NCBI GenBank assembly: GCA_003024785.1
Contig: PUQB01000021.1
Location: 467,009 to 531,008, forward strand
Source: Selaginella tamariscina
Taxonomy: Eukaryota > Streptophyta > Lycopodiopsida > Selaginellales > Selaginellaceae
DNA: 64,000 nt
Direction: 5' to 3'
The position numbers were made by a program, and so were the translations under genes. Shown here in pieces: positions 12,361 to 23,284 of the stretch (position 1 is its first letter; each line of letters opens with the position of its first letter). The notes below the pieces were generated by a model that was not told where the DNA came from, searched no databases, and worked only from the letters and a program-made list of their open reading frames with translations.

Positions 12361-12549
12361 CACCCACGCACACGCACGCGCTAATAATATAATGAAAGAA
12401 TATTCGTTTAGGGCGAATCTATATTTTATTCTTACTCAGAAGGAATATTTCTTAGGGTTAATATATATATTTAATTCCTTTAGGGTTTAGGTATATTCTT
12501 AGGGTTTCAAGAGGCGGCGGCTGTGAAATCGGCGGCGGCGTGTGCACAC
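12361..12549. other. Spacer with GGCGGCGG tracts
   Basis: Contains AGGGTTTAGG and AGGGTTTCAAG, related to the telomere unit, and a short GGCGGCGGCTG/CGGCGGCGGCG stretch. No gene is seen. Confidence 0.5.
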
Positions 12550-12559
12550 AGGTGAGATC

Positions 12560-12590
<31 letters not shown>

Positions 12591-13236
12591 ATATGTATAG
12601 GAGTGTGCGTATAATTTTATTTATTGATCTATCTCTCGCACACACACGCACACTCCTGTGTATATATATGTGTGTGTGGGTGTGTGTTTGTTTATCTGTA
12701 TGATTTTATTTGTTTCGCTCACACACGCATACACACGATATACATATACACACATATATATATACCTATATACATATATACATACATATATTATGTGTAC
12801 CAGTATCTATATAATTTTTTTTATTGATCTATCTCTCCCACACACACGCACACTGCTTTACATATATATATATATATATATATAATCAATGCATATTAAC
12901 AAATAGTATACAACACTAGTTTATATATATGCTTATATATTCATATGGGTTATATATCTATATACACACATATATATATGTGTGTGTTTATCTGTATAAT
13001 TTTATTTATTTATTAGTTTTATCTCTCGCACACACACGCACACTCCTGTGTATATATATGTGTGTGTGTGTTTGTTTATCTGTATGATTTTATTTGTTTC
13101 GCTCACACACACATACACACAATATACATATACACATATATTATACCTATATACATATATACATACATATATTATGTGTACCAGTATCTATATAATTTTT
13201 TTTATTGATCTATCTCTCCCACACACACGCACACTG

Positions 13237-13275
<39 letters not shown>

Positions 13276-13735
13276 CAATGCATATTAACAAATAGTATAC
13301 AACACTAGTTTATATATGCTTATATATTCACAGACTCTCTCTCTTTCTCTATGGGTTATATATCTATATACACACATATATATGTGTGTGTTTATCTGTA
13401 TAATTTTATTTATTTATTAGTTTTATCTTTCGCACACACACGCACACTCCTGTGTATATATATGTGTGTGTGTGTGTGTTTGTTTATCTGTATGATTTTA
13501 TTTGTTTCGCTCACACGCATACACACGATATACATATACACACATATATACCTATGTACATATATACACACATATATTATGTGTACCAGTACTGTATAAT
13601 TTTATTTATTTATCTATCTCTTGCACACACACGTACACTCCTATACATACACATACATACATACACATATATGTGTGTGTTTTTATCTGTATAATTTTTT
13701 TATTTATTAATTTTATCTCTCGCACACACGCTAAG
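12550..13735. repeat. Tandem repeat, about 400-bp microsatellite-rich unit, 3-4 copies
   Basis: The marker TCTCTCGCACACACACGCAC recurs at about 12632 and 13022, with a variant (TCTTTCGC) at about 13427 and partial units at about 13618 and 13706. Each unit carries CTGTATGATTTTATTTGTTT, a TATGTGTACCAGTA block and TA/CA tracts. Open frames rich in Tyr, Ile, Thr and His here are only translated microsatellite. Confidence 0.85.
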
Positions 13736-13739
13736 CCCC

Positions 13740-15510
13740 TCGAGCCGGGATTAATCCCGCCGCTATAGGACCGAAGGCGGCGGGATTAATCCCGCCGCCC
13801 ACCCATGCCCTGCGCGGAATGCGGCGGGATTTATCTCGCCGGCAATGGCCTGTGTGAAGGCCCTAATGGGCGGGATTAATCCCGCCGGATTCCGCGCAGG
13901 GCATTTACAGGGGATGGGCGCGGGATTAATCCCGCCGCTCATGAGGCTAACCGAAGAGCCTGCATGAAAGATCCTGCACGGAAGGCTAACCGAAGAGCCT
14001 GCATGACATGTCCTGCGCGTAAGGCGGCGGGATTAATCCGCCGCCCAGGGAATTCACGCAGGACATGAACGGCGGGATTAATCCCGCCCCATGCTCATGC
14101 CCTTCGCGGAGGGCGGGGGATTAATCCCGCCGCTCAGGCACTTCCGCAGGATATAAGCGGCGGGATTAATCCCGCCCCCACCATCCCTGTTCAAAATGCC
14201 GCGGGATTAATCCCGCAGCCAATATATATGTGTGAGCGCATGATTTACGAGAGGGCGGCGGGATTAATCTCTCCGAACCTTCTATGCCCGGTGGCGGGAT
14301 TAATCCCGCCACCCTTCTTTTTTTCCTCCATTGGTATGTTGAATCAATCCCGACTAACTCTGTCTGAGACGGAGAAGGTTTACAAAATACCAATGGAGGG
14401 AACTGAGAAGGGTGGTGGGATTAATTTCACCATCCCTTACATGGTGGGCGGGATTAATCCCGCCGCCTTTTTGGAGCCCCTGAAGGGATGTGAGAAATAA
14501 ATCCTGCCCAATTCTCTCTGAGAACGAGAAAGGTGGCATCCAGCGGGATTAATCCCGCCGCCTACAGCCGAAGTGAAGGGCCTGAGCGGCGGGATTAATC
14601 CCGCCGCGTACGCATGCCCTGCACGGAATCGGGCGGGATTTATCCCGCCGCCATTGGCCTGCCTGAAGGCCTAGGCGGCGGATTAATCCCGCAAGATTCG
14701 CATAGGGCATTGGCATCGACGGGATTAATCCCGCCGACTAAGGCCGAGTGAAGGGCCGGGCGGCGGGATTAATCCCGCCGCGTACGCATGAACTGCGCGG
14801 AATCGGGCGGGATTTATCCCGCCGCCATTGGCCTGCCTGAAGTGCCTAGGCGGCGGGATTAATCCCGCCCGATTCCGCGTAGGGCATTGGTGTCCGGCGG
14901 GATTAATCCCGCTGCCTAGGGCCGAAGTGAAGGGCCGGGGCGGCGGGATTAATCCCACTGCCCTGCGCGGAATCGGGCGGGATTAATCCCGCCGCCAAAG
15001 GACTGCCTAAAGGGCCTAGGCGGCGGGATTAATCCCTCCCGATTTCAAGCAGGGAATTGGCGTCCGGCGGGATTAATCCCGCCGCATAGGGACCGAGTGA
15101 AGGCCCTGGGCGGCGGGATTAATCCCGTCGAGTCTTCAATGCCTGTTGGAGGAATGAATCCCGCCACCCTTCGCTTTTTTCTCCATTGGTGAGTCGGACC
15201 AATCCTAAACGTTTCTGTCTGAGACGTAAAAGGTTTACAACATACCAATGAAGAGAATTGGGAAGGGTGGGGAAATTCATTTAACCATCCCTTACATGGT
15301 GGGCGAGATTAATCCCGCCTCCTTTCTGGAGTCACTGAAGGGTGTGCCAAATAAATCCTGCCCAGTTCTCTCTGAGACCGAGAAGGGTGGCAAAATTAAT
15401 TCCGCACTCCCGTTCAAGGCCTCCAGAAAGGTGGCGAGATTAATTCTGCCCACTCTTTCAGGAGGCATTGAAGGGGGTGGCGAGATTAATCCCGCCGCAC
15501 CTTCCATGTG
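13740..15510. repeat. Palindrome array 2, about 30 copies at about 44-bp spacing
   Basis: About 30 copies of GGCGGGATTAATCCCGCC or close variants (TTTATC for TTAATC, CTCGCC for CCCGCC); about a third are exact by eye. Starts at 14587, 14631, 14676, 14717, 14759, 14807, 14849, 14896, 14940, 14975, 15019, 15064 and 15109 give a regular 43-45-bp step. Spacers are not unrelated: ATGCCCTGCGCGGAATC and its reverse complement GATTCCGCGCAGGGCAT flank palindromes, and blocks around CGTACGCATG recur at 14607 and 14781, a 174-bp higher-order unit of four palindromes. A block of about 250 bp without dense palindromes occurs twice (14318-14535 and 15174-15400). Confidence 0.95.
14325..14399. repeat. 13-bp inverted repeat (hairpin) in the array
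   Basis: CCTCCATTGGTAT at 14325-14337 pairs perfectly with ATACCAATGGAGG at 14387-14399, around a 49-bp loop. A diverged copy lies about 855 bp further on (about 15180-15255, CTCCATTGGT / ACCAATGAAG). Confidence 0.8.
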
Positions 15511-15840
15511 AATATATATGTGTAATAGTATATATAAGTTGCATATTTCATTTTATTTACTTTTATCATCTTATCATAATATTTCGAGTAAAAGCTAGGA
15601 ATTTATGTAAAACTGTCCAGAGCTCACATTTGTGGTGGTTCTTAAAACGAAATGTTATCTTTCTTTTGCACTAGCACAAATGTGAGCTTCGGACAGTTAA
15701 TTACGTCTACTTCTCTCTGTGTATTATTTTTGTATATTCGGGTTTATACAAGTGTGTGTGCGTTTTTATATGATTTGTATTCATAGTGTATTATTTTGCA
15801 GAAGGACGATTTGATCAAACAAGGAGATCGAGTCATTAGT

Positions 15841-18800
15841 ATGGAGTCGTCGTCAAATTCTGGGTAAGAATTAAAATAAAATCTGTTATACTCGGATACT
15901 TGAACTAATCATTTTTGTATTCAGATGTGGAATTGAGGTGACATTAAAGACAAGAGCAGGAGAAGAGATGGGCAGGGGGATTCTGGAATCAACTTGGCCA
16001 TATTTTAAATAAACGGGAAGCGCATTGGAACAACCATGGTTGCTGTCAAATTAACCTCTGTCACATCGCATGGACAAGCAAAACAATGGAAAGTGGGTGT
16101 GCTAGTCAAGCACCCGAAAGCATGCTGTGAACCCAGATTGACGATGCTCGACACATATGCCTTGTTCCATCCAATGTCACGTTCTCGGATCCAGAGGTCG
16201 CCAGTTACAACATTAATTTCGGGTGGTTTTGTCGACTTGTGGATAATGACGTTCACGTGTTCACTAATGATGTTGACCTTGGAGTTCTTCTTCAACTCAA
16301 CGAAAGCCCATCTATGGAGGGGATCCATCTGGATGTCTACTTCGAAGATCTTCAGACTCATCGAGTAGGTGTATTGTCAGGAGATATTGCTTCACAATAC
16401 AGAAAATCAGCAAGTGGAGCAATCTTCCCTCTTCACATTGAAGAAGAACACAGCGACATCATAAAGAGAGAGGGTGGCTGGTCTCAGGTTCTTACAGATC
16501 ACGTTCAATTTGCTTAGAATTTCGGGAGCTGGAAGAGTGTGCCGAGAACACTAGAACATCATCGGGGATCACACATGTTGATTCGGATCGTAAAAAAATC
16601 ATAGTCGTTTTGTCAGCTGCACCTGTGGCATCCATGCTGCAATAAGCCACAAGGAAATGATGTTGGATGATAGATTTACCTGTAGGGTTAATATTGCAGC
16701 GTCAACCCAAACTTCAATTACAGGCCACTCAACCAGGAACGTGTAGCTGAGCTCATGGAGAAGATGAAGGACGACAATTCTATACCGTTCCACATAATGC
16801 TGTTTTGTGCCATACGAGAGAACAAAGGCGCTGACAAAGTGTGGATCACAACACCAACAAATGAGGAAGTTCAGACGGAGAATAGAAAATCTAAGTACTA
16901 CATCATTAGTGGCCAGCACACAATAACGGCAGCCCAACGACTTCTCGACGAACACAACAAAGGAACGATGGCAACAAAACTTTCCGAGCATACCCGTGAG
17001 AAGCTGACAAAAAGATCGGCGTTTTTAGCTAAGCCGAATCTCACAATCGAGCAGTACCATAAGTTATCGGCGGAATGGGACGCTGCGACACCAACCACTA
17101 CAACAGCAAAATATGGGAGAAGTTAAACACACGCGAGCCGTGTGGGAATCTCTTCAGCGACCACAAAGAGCTACCGCAGGGAATACACAATCTGCGGAAT
17201 ACCGGGTAAGCAAATTGTTTGGGCGGGATTTATCTCGCCGGTATATTAATCTGTCTTTTTCCTCAGAGAGTTGAAGAAATTGCAGTTGATTTTGCCCAGG
17301 TGGGCGGGAAGGAAACATCCTTTTGATGATGTTGATTTCTTGCCCCGAGATAGGATCTTTGCCAAATGGTTGGGGATTATGGAATCCTTTTCAAAAGGAA
17401 CACTGAAGAAGAAGCAGACAAGTGAAGGGAGCCCTCAGAAAGTCTGCAAAGAAACCCAGTAAGACGCCGAAGGCTAAGTCTGTTCAATCTATAAAGGATG
17501 TAGACAACGATTTCAAGCTCACATGGTTGAAGCCTTTAAATGGAACAACGATGGAGGAGATGGAAGTCTTGGCTGATTTGGTGATGATGGCAAATTACAA
17601 TTAACAACAGCAGCCCACCTCTCCTTTTCATCTCAAGGCAATGGAGTTGAAGACGGTCAGGCATTTCAAGGAGTGGTTGGGAATACACTGCCACAAACTG
17701 GGTTGGACCTCGCTTCAACATATGAAGAGGTCAGCAAATATTTGCATGTGACAAATGATGATATGCTTGTCGAATGGGTGAACCAATCGGAAGATCTGGG
17801 CAAGAATCTATTGCACGCCAACGCCAAAAAGGAGAACATTGGATGACGCCTTCTCTTATGGCAGTCCTTCAGCAGCGGAGAACCGAATTGAACCTTATAA
17901 AGGAGGATGCTACGAATCACGACAAGCCCTACAGATGTTTGTTGTTAGATTCGGAGACTTTATGGGGTAACATCACTGCTTGTAGGAAACCGTTTCAATT
18001 GTTCGTGATGGATCGGCGGGTGTCAAAAAATCTTCGACAGATAGGCACTAGAGGATTGGTGGAGAAACTTAGCCGTGCAAGCATGTACAAGAAGGTATTT
18101 ATTATTGAATTCATGCTTGCACTCTTCACTGATACCTACTTTTTCAGGTATTTATTTCTTGATTCTTGCTCATGTCACCGATACTTTGCCTTCCTTGCCA
18201 AGAGAATAACATCGTTGGACAGGATTTTATATGAACGATGCTAATCCAAGTGCATTGATTCGTTGTTCACTTGGTTGTTAGGAATGCGCCAAACAATTTC
18301 AACTTCCAAATGACTGGCCAGGCATCTGTTTGCACTCCAACGGCCCTGAACCTCCATCCGATACACCGATAGGAGAGTGACGTATTCGGCAATGTACGTT
18401 ATCCAAACATCACAAGTCAAGCGGCACGGAGCATCGTCAACTTGATCAGGGGTCCTCACAGTGATGCGTGGGTTTTTGACTACTGCACTAGGGGGTCCGT
18501 CTTGAAGGAGTGTTACCTTCGGCATACATGTGTATTTGCCGTTGAAAAGGATAAGACCATGGTTGAGGACCTGAACAAGTGGATAGATAGGTCTCAACTG
18601 AGTACCCCAACGAATCCATAAAGAGTATTTGAGAAAGTTCCCTCCAGATAAGTGCGATAGCTCTGAAGGTGAATCTGGTTCAATCTCGGAGTCTGAGAAC
18701 GAACTTCAATCAGATATTAGACCGGAAGTTATCTCGAGGAGTACAGAACATTCGCACACTCCAGGACCCATGGAAACATCAATAGAAGATGCAGAAGATC

Positions 18801-18886
18801 TTGAACCATCTCACAAGCGGCTTAGACCTTCTTCGCCTCACTCAGAAGGTAATAGCGAAGAAGAATTGTTAATGAATTGTTAGAGT
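15841..18886 (+). pseudogene. Degraded gene with ParB-like and methyltransferase-like parts
   Basis: A multi-exon gene, not firmly identified. It starts at 15841 (MESSSNSG); a 61-bp intron (15864-15924) leads to CGIEVTLKTRAGEEMGRGIL, then in another frame GTTMVAVKLTSVTSHG. This module resembles GRGI...VVVTEV in the neighbouring DUF7869 protein. Next come SDPEVASYNINFGWFCRL..., and at 16700-17100 YRPLNQ..VAELMEKM and ISGQHTITAAQ, which resembles the G-x-H-R/T-x-x-A box of ParB/sulfiredoxin-fold domains. A second 61-bp intron lies at 17206-17266. Near 18470-18555, VFDYCTRGSVLKE...CVFAVEKD resembles motif I and the acidic strand of SAM-dependent methyltransferases. An acidic tail (SSEGESGSISESENE) ends at 18881-18886. 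Frame changes are frequent, so it is probably dead, or the sequence has indel errors. Confidence 0.5.
17221..17240. repeat. Single palindrome variant inside an intron
   Basis: GGGCGGGATTTATCTCGCCG, a variant of the array palindrome, lies inside the 61-bp intron 17206-17266. It is identical in its core to the array variant near 13822 (GGCGGGATTTATCTCGCCGG). Confidence 0.85.
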
Positions 18887-19148
18887 GACGAATAGTTGTA
18901 AATGAGTGTAACATAAGGCATTTTTGTATATTTCTTTATATTTGTACAGAAAATAAATTCTCAAGGATTAATGAAGCTTTTAGTTCAAACATGGGTCACA
19001 CATTAACAAGGTAAATAATATACCTTGATAATTTTAAGGTCAGCTAATTATCATTTTGCAGATGTAATGAAAATTGAGAACATGGATTTTCAGCATTGCA
19101 TGAGGTAAGAGAGGGGTTTGGCGACAATTTCTTGTGCCACATGTCAGA
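18887..19148. other. Spacer upstream of the NIF-like gene
   Basis: AT-rich. GCATGAG|GTAAGAG near 19102 could be a donor of an upstream non-coding exon, but no acceptor was settled on. Nothing else is seen. Confidence 0.35.
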
Positions 19149-20189
19149 ATGACAGAGTTCATGCAGGAAATGGATAATAATGCAGCTCAAAACATCGTTA
19201 CCATGGGGGCCACTTCATCATCATTTTTATTGGCTTCAGTTCCGAAATCAATTTCTTCAGCGCATGCAATATCTGAATCTTGTAAGGATGATGTACAATT
19301 AAATGATGAAGGGATAGGCAACGAGATAGTGGCAACGGATAAATGTGAAAGGGAGCAAACAAGTGATTTGCAAAGTATTCAAGAGGCAACGCTATCTCAT
19401 GTTACTCATGGCCATATTGTGTTGTTGGATGTCAATGGTGTTCTGCTTCATCGACAAAGGCCCGAGGATAGGAAAAAAGAAATCAAACAAGGAGATTTCA
19501 TTCCTTGTCATGGTAAATTTCGATATGATATTATTTTTCGTCCAGGGTTGGATCGTCTCTTTCAAAAGCTTAAGGAGATGGGTGCGCTTGTGGGGATTTG
19601 GTCATGCATGCAGATTCATAACTTAACACCGCTGTTGAATTTACTTAAGAAACATTGTAGTGTTGCAGAAGAGGTGATTCGTAAAGATTGGATTTTTGAC
19701 CAGCGAATATGTTATAAACCTCTCGAATTTCACAATATAAGAAAGGAAAGCAAGCCATACTTCTTCAAGAATGAAAGAATAATTGGGACTCATGGGGAGA
19801 TCAGTCGCTTAAGGATAATGAAGAATGCACATATGTTAGTAGTAGACGACTCTCCTCAGAAGGCTATGCTCAACCAAAACATTGCTTGTATTCATCCAAT
19901 CACTTTCGATCCATATTCTGATACCGATATCATGGATGAGCTAGTGAACTACTTGGATACGTGCCTCAGAAAGAAGAATCTCGAAAATTTTTGTGAGCAG
20001 TATCCACCGTATCATACATTTCCTGAAGCTTTTCTTTCTCGTGATATTGAATTTTATAAAATGAAGGATAGCAACCGGGCGCTTTATAATATTATTCTTA
20101 AGGAACGTCAGTTTTTAGATGAGCCTTTATGCAGACCTTCTCACATCTTATGTATTAACAAGGATGGCAACTCCCAATTGCATTCGTGA
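19149..20189 (+). CDS. FCP1/NIF-like HAD-superfamily phosphatase
   Basis: 346 residues from the first ATG (MTEFMQEMDNN). Residues about 1-90 are low complexity; the rest is a NLI-interacting-factor (FCP1-like) domain. The order is HIVLLDVNGVLLHR (HAD motif I), FRPGLDRLFQKL, GALVGIWSCM (motif II region), KDWIFDQRICY and MLVVDDSPQKAML (motif III, DDSP). HAD phosphatases of this family usually have DxDxT; here the second Asp is Asn (DVN), as I recall for a plant NIF-like subgroup, so catalysis may be weak. After the stop, another frame continues as IRESVKWWQQHQDIDQ to a stop at 20287-20289, which may be the true C-terminus displaced by a one-base shift near 20165. The target and cellular site cannot be told. 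Confidence 0.8.
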   Translation: MTEFMQEMDNNAAQNIVTMGATSSSFLLASVPKSISSAHAISESCKDDVQLNDEGIGNEIVATDKCEREQTSDLQSIQEATLSHVTHGHIVLLDVNGVLLHRQRPEDRKKEIKQGDFIPCHGKFRYDIIFRPGLDRLFQKLKEMGALVGIWSCMQIHNLTPLLNLLKKHCSVAEEVIRKDWIFDQRICYKPLEFHNIRKESKPYFFKNERIIGTHGEISRLRIMKNAHMLVVDDSPQKAMLNQNIACIHPITFDPYSDTDIMDELVNYLDTCLRKKNLENFCEQYPPYHTFPEAFLSRDIEFYKMKDSNRALYNIILKERQFLDEPLCRPSHILCINKDGNSQLHS

Positions 20190-20289
20190 GAGTGTTAAGT
20201 GGTGGCAACAACATCAAGATATTGACCAAAATGATTTGATTAATCCGGAGAGTGATGATTTAGACAAAATAAAAGATTTCTTTGTATGA

Positions 20290-22022
20290 TAGGAAGAAAG
20301 TATTTATAAAAAATTAACATGTTGATAAGAAAATGATTTCATTTGTAATTATGTTTGATAGTATTTCTTCATTATTGTAAACTATTTTTAGAATAATATG
20401 AATATTCTAAGATATTTTAGGAATATTCCTTACTAAGTAAGGTTATTGAAGGATTAATTAATTAATTAATTAATATTTAAGGCTTAATTACATATTAATT
20501 AAATGATTAATTAATAATTAAAACTTAAGTATTAATTAGTAATTTATTTTATATTCCCATTTTCACGTATCATGCCCACTTTAGTTACAACGTGCATTAT
20601 GTATTATTTTTATTATTATGATTTTAAGTTTATACATATTGTATATACTAATATAATTAACTATATATAATATATGTATTATAACCACATTATAACTTCA
20701 ACTGTATATGTAATTAACATGCAATATATTTATAGATATTAGATCTACCAGAATAAATCTTAACCATCAAAAGAAGAAATAAAAGAAAGAAAAAGGAAAA
20801 AGGAAAAATGGTTTTTGATTATAGTACAAAAATAGGATATTTGATTTGAAAACAATATAATTAAATACGTGCACAGTGATATTCAATTTAATTAATTTTT
20901 ATGTATTCTAGCAACATGTGTATGTGCGTGTGCGTGTGTATGCGTATTTTGATATAATGTATATGAAGCTAAAACAAGCATAGTGAGGTGTTAATAGATG
21001 TGTACATTTGACACATGCACACGTACATACACATTATTTATAAACACTCTGTGTGTGTGTGGTGAAAGCAAATACTAAGCGTATTACAATTGACACACAC
21101 CCACATGGATATACTCACGCACACTCACACGTATACTCTGGTTTTCATCAACGTAGCGGTACATGAATAATTATTTTCATTATGTTATCAAATTTGTTAG
21201 TGGAAGTAAAATAATAACTTTTATAACTTGTTAGTGAAAGTAAAATAATAACTTTTATAACTTATATTTTCATTACGTTATCAAATTTGTTAATGAAAGT
21301 AAAATAAACGTACACAACAATTGTTGTGTGTCCAGAATATAAAACAGCATATTCCACAAAATTATATTATATTCTTTATAATTTTAAGCTGTACATATCA
21401 CATGTATATACTATTATATATACATATATGTAATATTCAATTTTTAACATTTATCATTATAGTGTGCGAATCCATTTAACCCACTTAAGTTAAGTTAAGC
21501 AAAACAACCCTTATTTAGAATAAATCTCAACCATATAATAAAAAATAAATATTAAAAATTGTAAAAAGAAAAGAAAGAGATGGTTTTGGTATACGTACAG
21601 ATAGGATATTTGACTTGAAAACAACATAATTAAATACGTGCACACAAAATCTTGACTATAAATAAATTGATAAAAAAAAAAGCTTAGAAAATTTGTAGTA
21701 TATATTTAAGACACACACAGACAGTGTGTGTGCGCGTGTGTGTAAATTTAATTAATCAAAAAAGTGACTTTGCACCAGTATATACTCGATATAAAGAATA
21801 TACTAACCAGATTTTAGAATAGCCTCGGTATATACTAAAAAGGTTGAAGAACAAGGAGTGAATTAATTATGTGTTTTAAACAGATAATTGGATTCCATAA
21901 GTTTGTTTCACGCCAGCGAGGTGAAGATTCTTCAGTTATTCCCAGGAATCTTTGCAAATAGACTAGTTGGTGCCCAATGCGGATGTGTAGAGCAGAAAAA
22001 GCAGGAATTTATACTGATGTTT
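20290..22022. other. AT-rich DNA with a local duplication
   Basis: A block of about 190 bp at 20700-20890 (AGGATATTTGATTTGAAAAC, AATTAAATACGTGCACA) recurs at about 21470-21650. A 40-bp direct repeat (GTGAAAGTAAAATAATAACT) lies at 21198-21300. A short non-AT-rich stretch at 21895-22010 has no clear reading frame. Confidence 0.6.
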
Positions 22023-22155
22023 TAGCTAAAACATCAGATTATATTTATATGGCCATATTGTTATATGTTAGGTTACGTTATCACACACGCACACGCACAC
22101 GTATACATTAATTATAATTGATTCATACATACGTACCATTACACCATACGCATAT

Positions 22156-22195
<40 letters not shown>

Positions 22196-22540
22196 TATAT
22201 ATAAATATATATTATATATATATAATATATATATATACAATATTACAAAGCATATAATATTGAAGTGGCGTCAATAACAGGCAAATGAATTACGTTATTG
22301 TTTACTAGGTGAAATAATAAAACAAATGTTAAATAATTTATTCATTTTTAGAGCGAAGCATTTATATTATAAATTAAACTTACTAATTTTTTTTAATGTC
22401 CTTTTCCTTAAAAAAGTTATATATACACACATAAACATATTTGTGTGTGGGTGTACATACATGTTTACATCAACACACACATATATTATACACATTCAAC
22501 TATATATAACAATTAAACATACAACCTTATTAGAACAAAT
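22023..22540. repeat. Duplicated unit segment, resumes after the insert
   Basis: Matches 46815-47255 and 31558-31870 (AGCTAAAACATCAGATTATA, TTAGGTTACGTTATC, GCGTCAATAACAGG, AGAGCGAAGCATTTATAT). Contains a TA run at about 22158-22240 that is longer than in the other copies. Confidence 0.75.
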
Positions 22541-23284
22541 CAATAACTTATGGATTTATGTACAAATGTACATTATAACATATATAAAGTTAAATAACAC
22601 AATAATTATGATTTTATATGTACTTATATTTTTACACACTCAACTAACATATATATTATATTGAGGGTTCTTTATTTTAAAACACATTAAATTATAAATT
22701 TGTTATACCTTCAAACAAGACGTTCGATTCTTAATTGGTTAAAAAGGTATTTAAAAAATTAAATTATAAAACATTTTTGAATAAACATATTTTCCTTCTT
22801 TTTATGTAAAAATAATTTTACGGTGGTAATGAAGAATATTCTGACCGTTGAACTTATATTAATAAATTATTCATCATATTATACAAGTTTATGTATTTAT
22901 TAAAAATTAATTATTCTTGGCATTTGCAAATTACATATATAGAGAATTTTGATATCATGAACATGTCCATGTAACACCCTAGGCACGTAGGATAGCTTTT
23001 CTTTTAATGTCAAAGAAAACTATACCGAATTATGTATTATTTTAAATAAAATAAACAAAAAGCATAACTATATAACGTGTATATATTGTTTAGATACATA
23101 TTTGTCATTTATGTGCATGCATTAATGTTTTTATACATCCATAAAATACAACTTAATAAATATAAAGATAATGTCAGTTGGCATATAATTTTATGTCGTG
23201 TGTGTTTTCATTAATTTAAGGACATTATTATATATTTATTTCATAGAGTATTATTAGTATTTTATAGAGTATATACATTGTTAA
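22541..23284. other. AT-rich non-coding DNA, partly duplicated
   Basis: 23100-23235 (CATATTTGTCATTTATGTGC ... TCAGTTGGCATATAATTTTA) matches 26109-26240, which flanks PP2C-NTPase copy A. No gene is seen. Confidence 0.6.

Larger units (their letters stand above)
5577..22022. other. 16.4-kb insert relative to the paralogous unit
   Basis: Homology between this unit and the one at 41-48 kb runs to about 5576 (paralogue about 46532), stops, and resumes at about 22023 (AGCTAAAACATCAG; paralogue about 46815). About 16.4 kb here therefore replaces about 285 bp there. The interval holds the DUF7869 gene, both palindrome arrays, telomere-like repeats, the ParB/methyltransferase-like gene and the NIF-like gene. 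No terminal inverted repeats or target-site duplication were seen at the edges, so the mechanism is open: one large element, several events, or loss in the other unit. Confidence 0.55.

Noticed and set aside
11829-13768. Several open frames rich in Tyr, Ile, His and Thr
   Set aside because: Translated CA/TA microsatellite and tandem repeat; no start context or motif.
13740-15510. CRISPR-like array (palindromic repeats with regular spacers)
   Set aside because: Repeats vary, spacers are related to each other and partly inverted copies, there are no cas genes, and the context is a plant nuclear genome.
14166-15511. Open frames with GLIPPP / GGINPA repeats on both strands
   Set aside because: They are translations of the GGCGGGATTAATCCCGCC palindrome; their length reflects repeat spacing, not coding.
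5577-22022. Terminal inverted repeats at the ends of the 16.4-kb insert
   Set aside because: Looked for at both edges by eye; none found, so no transposon class is assigned.
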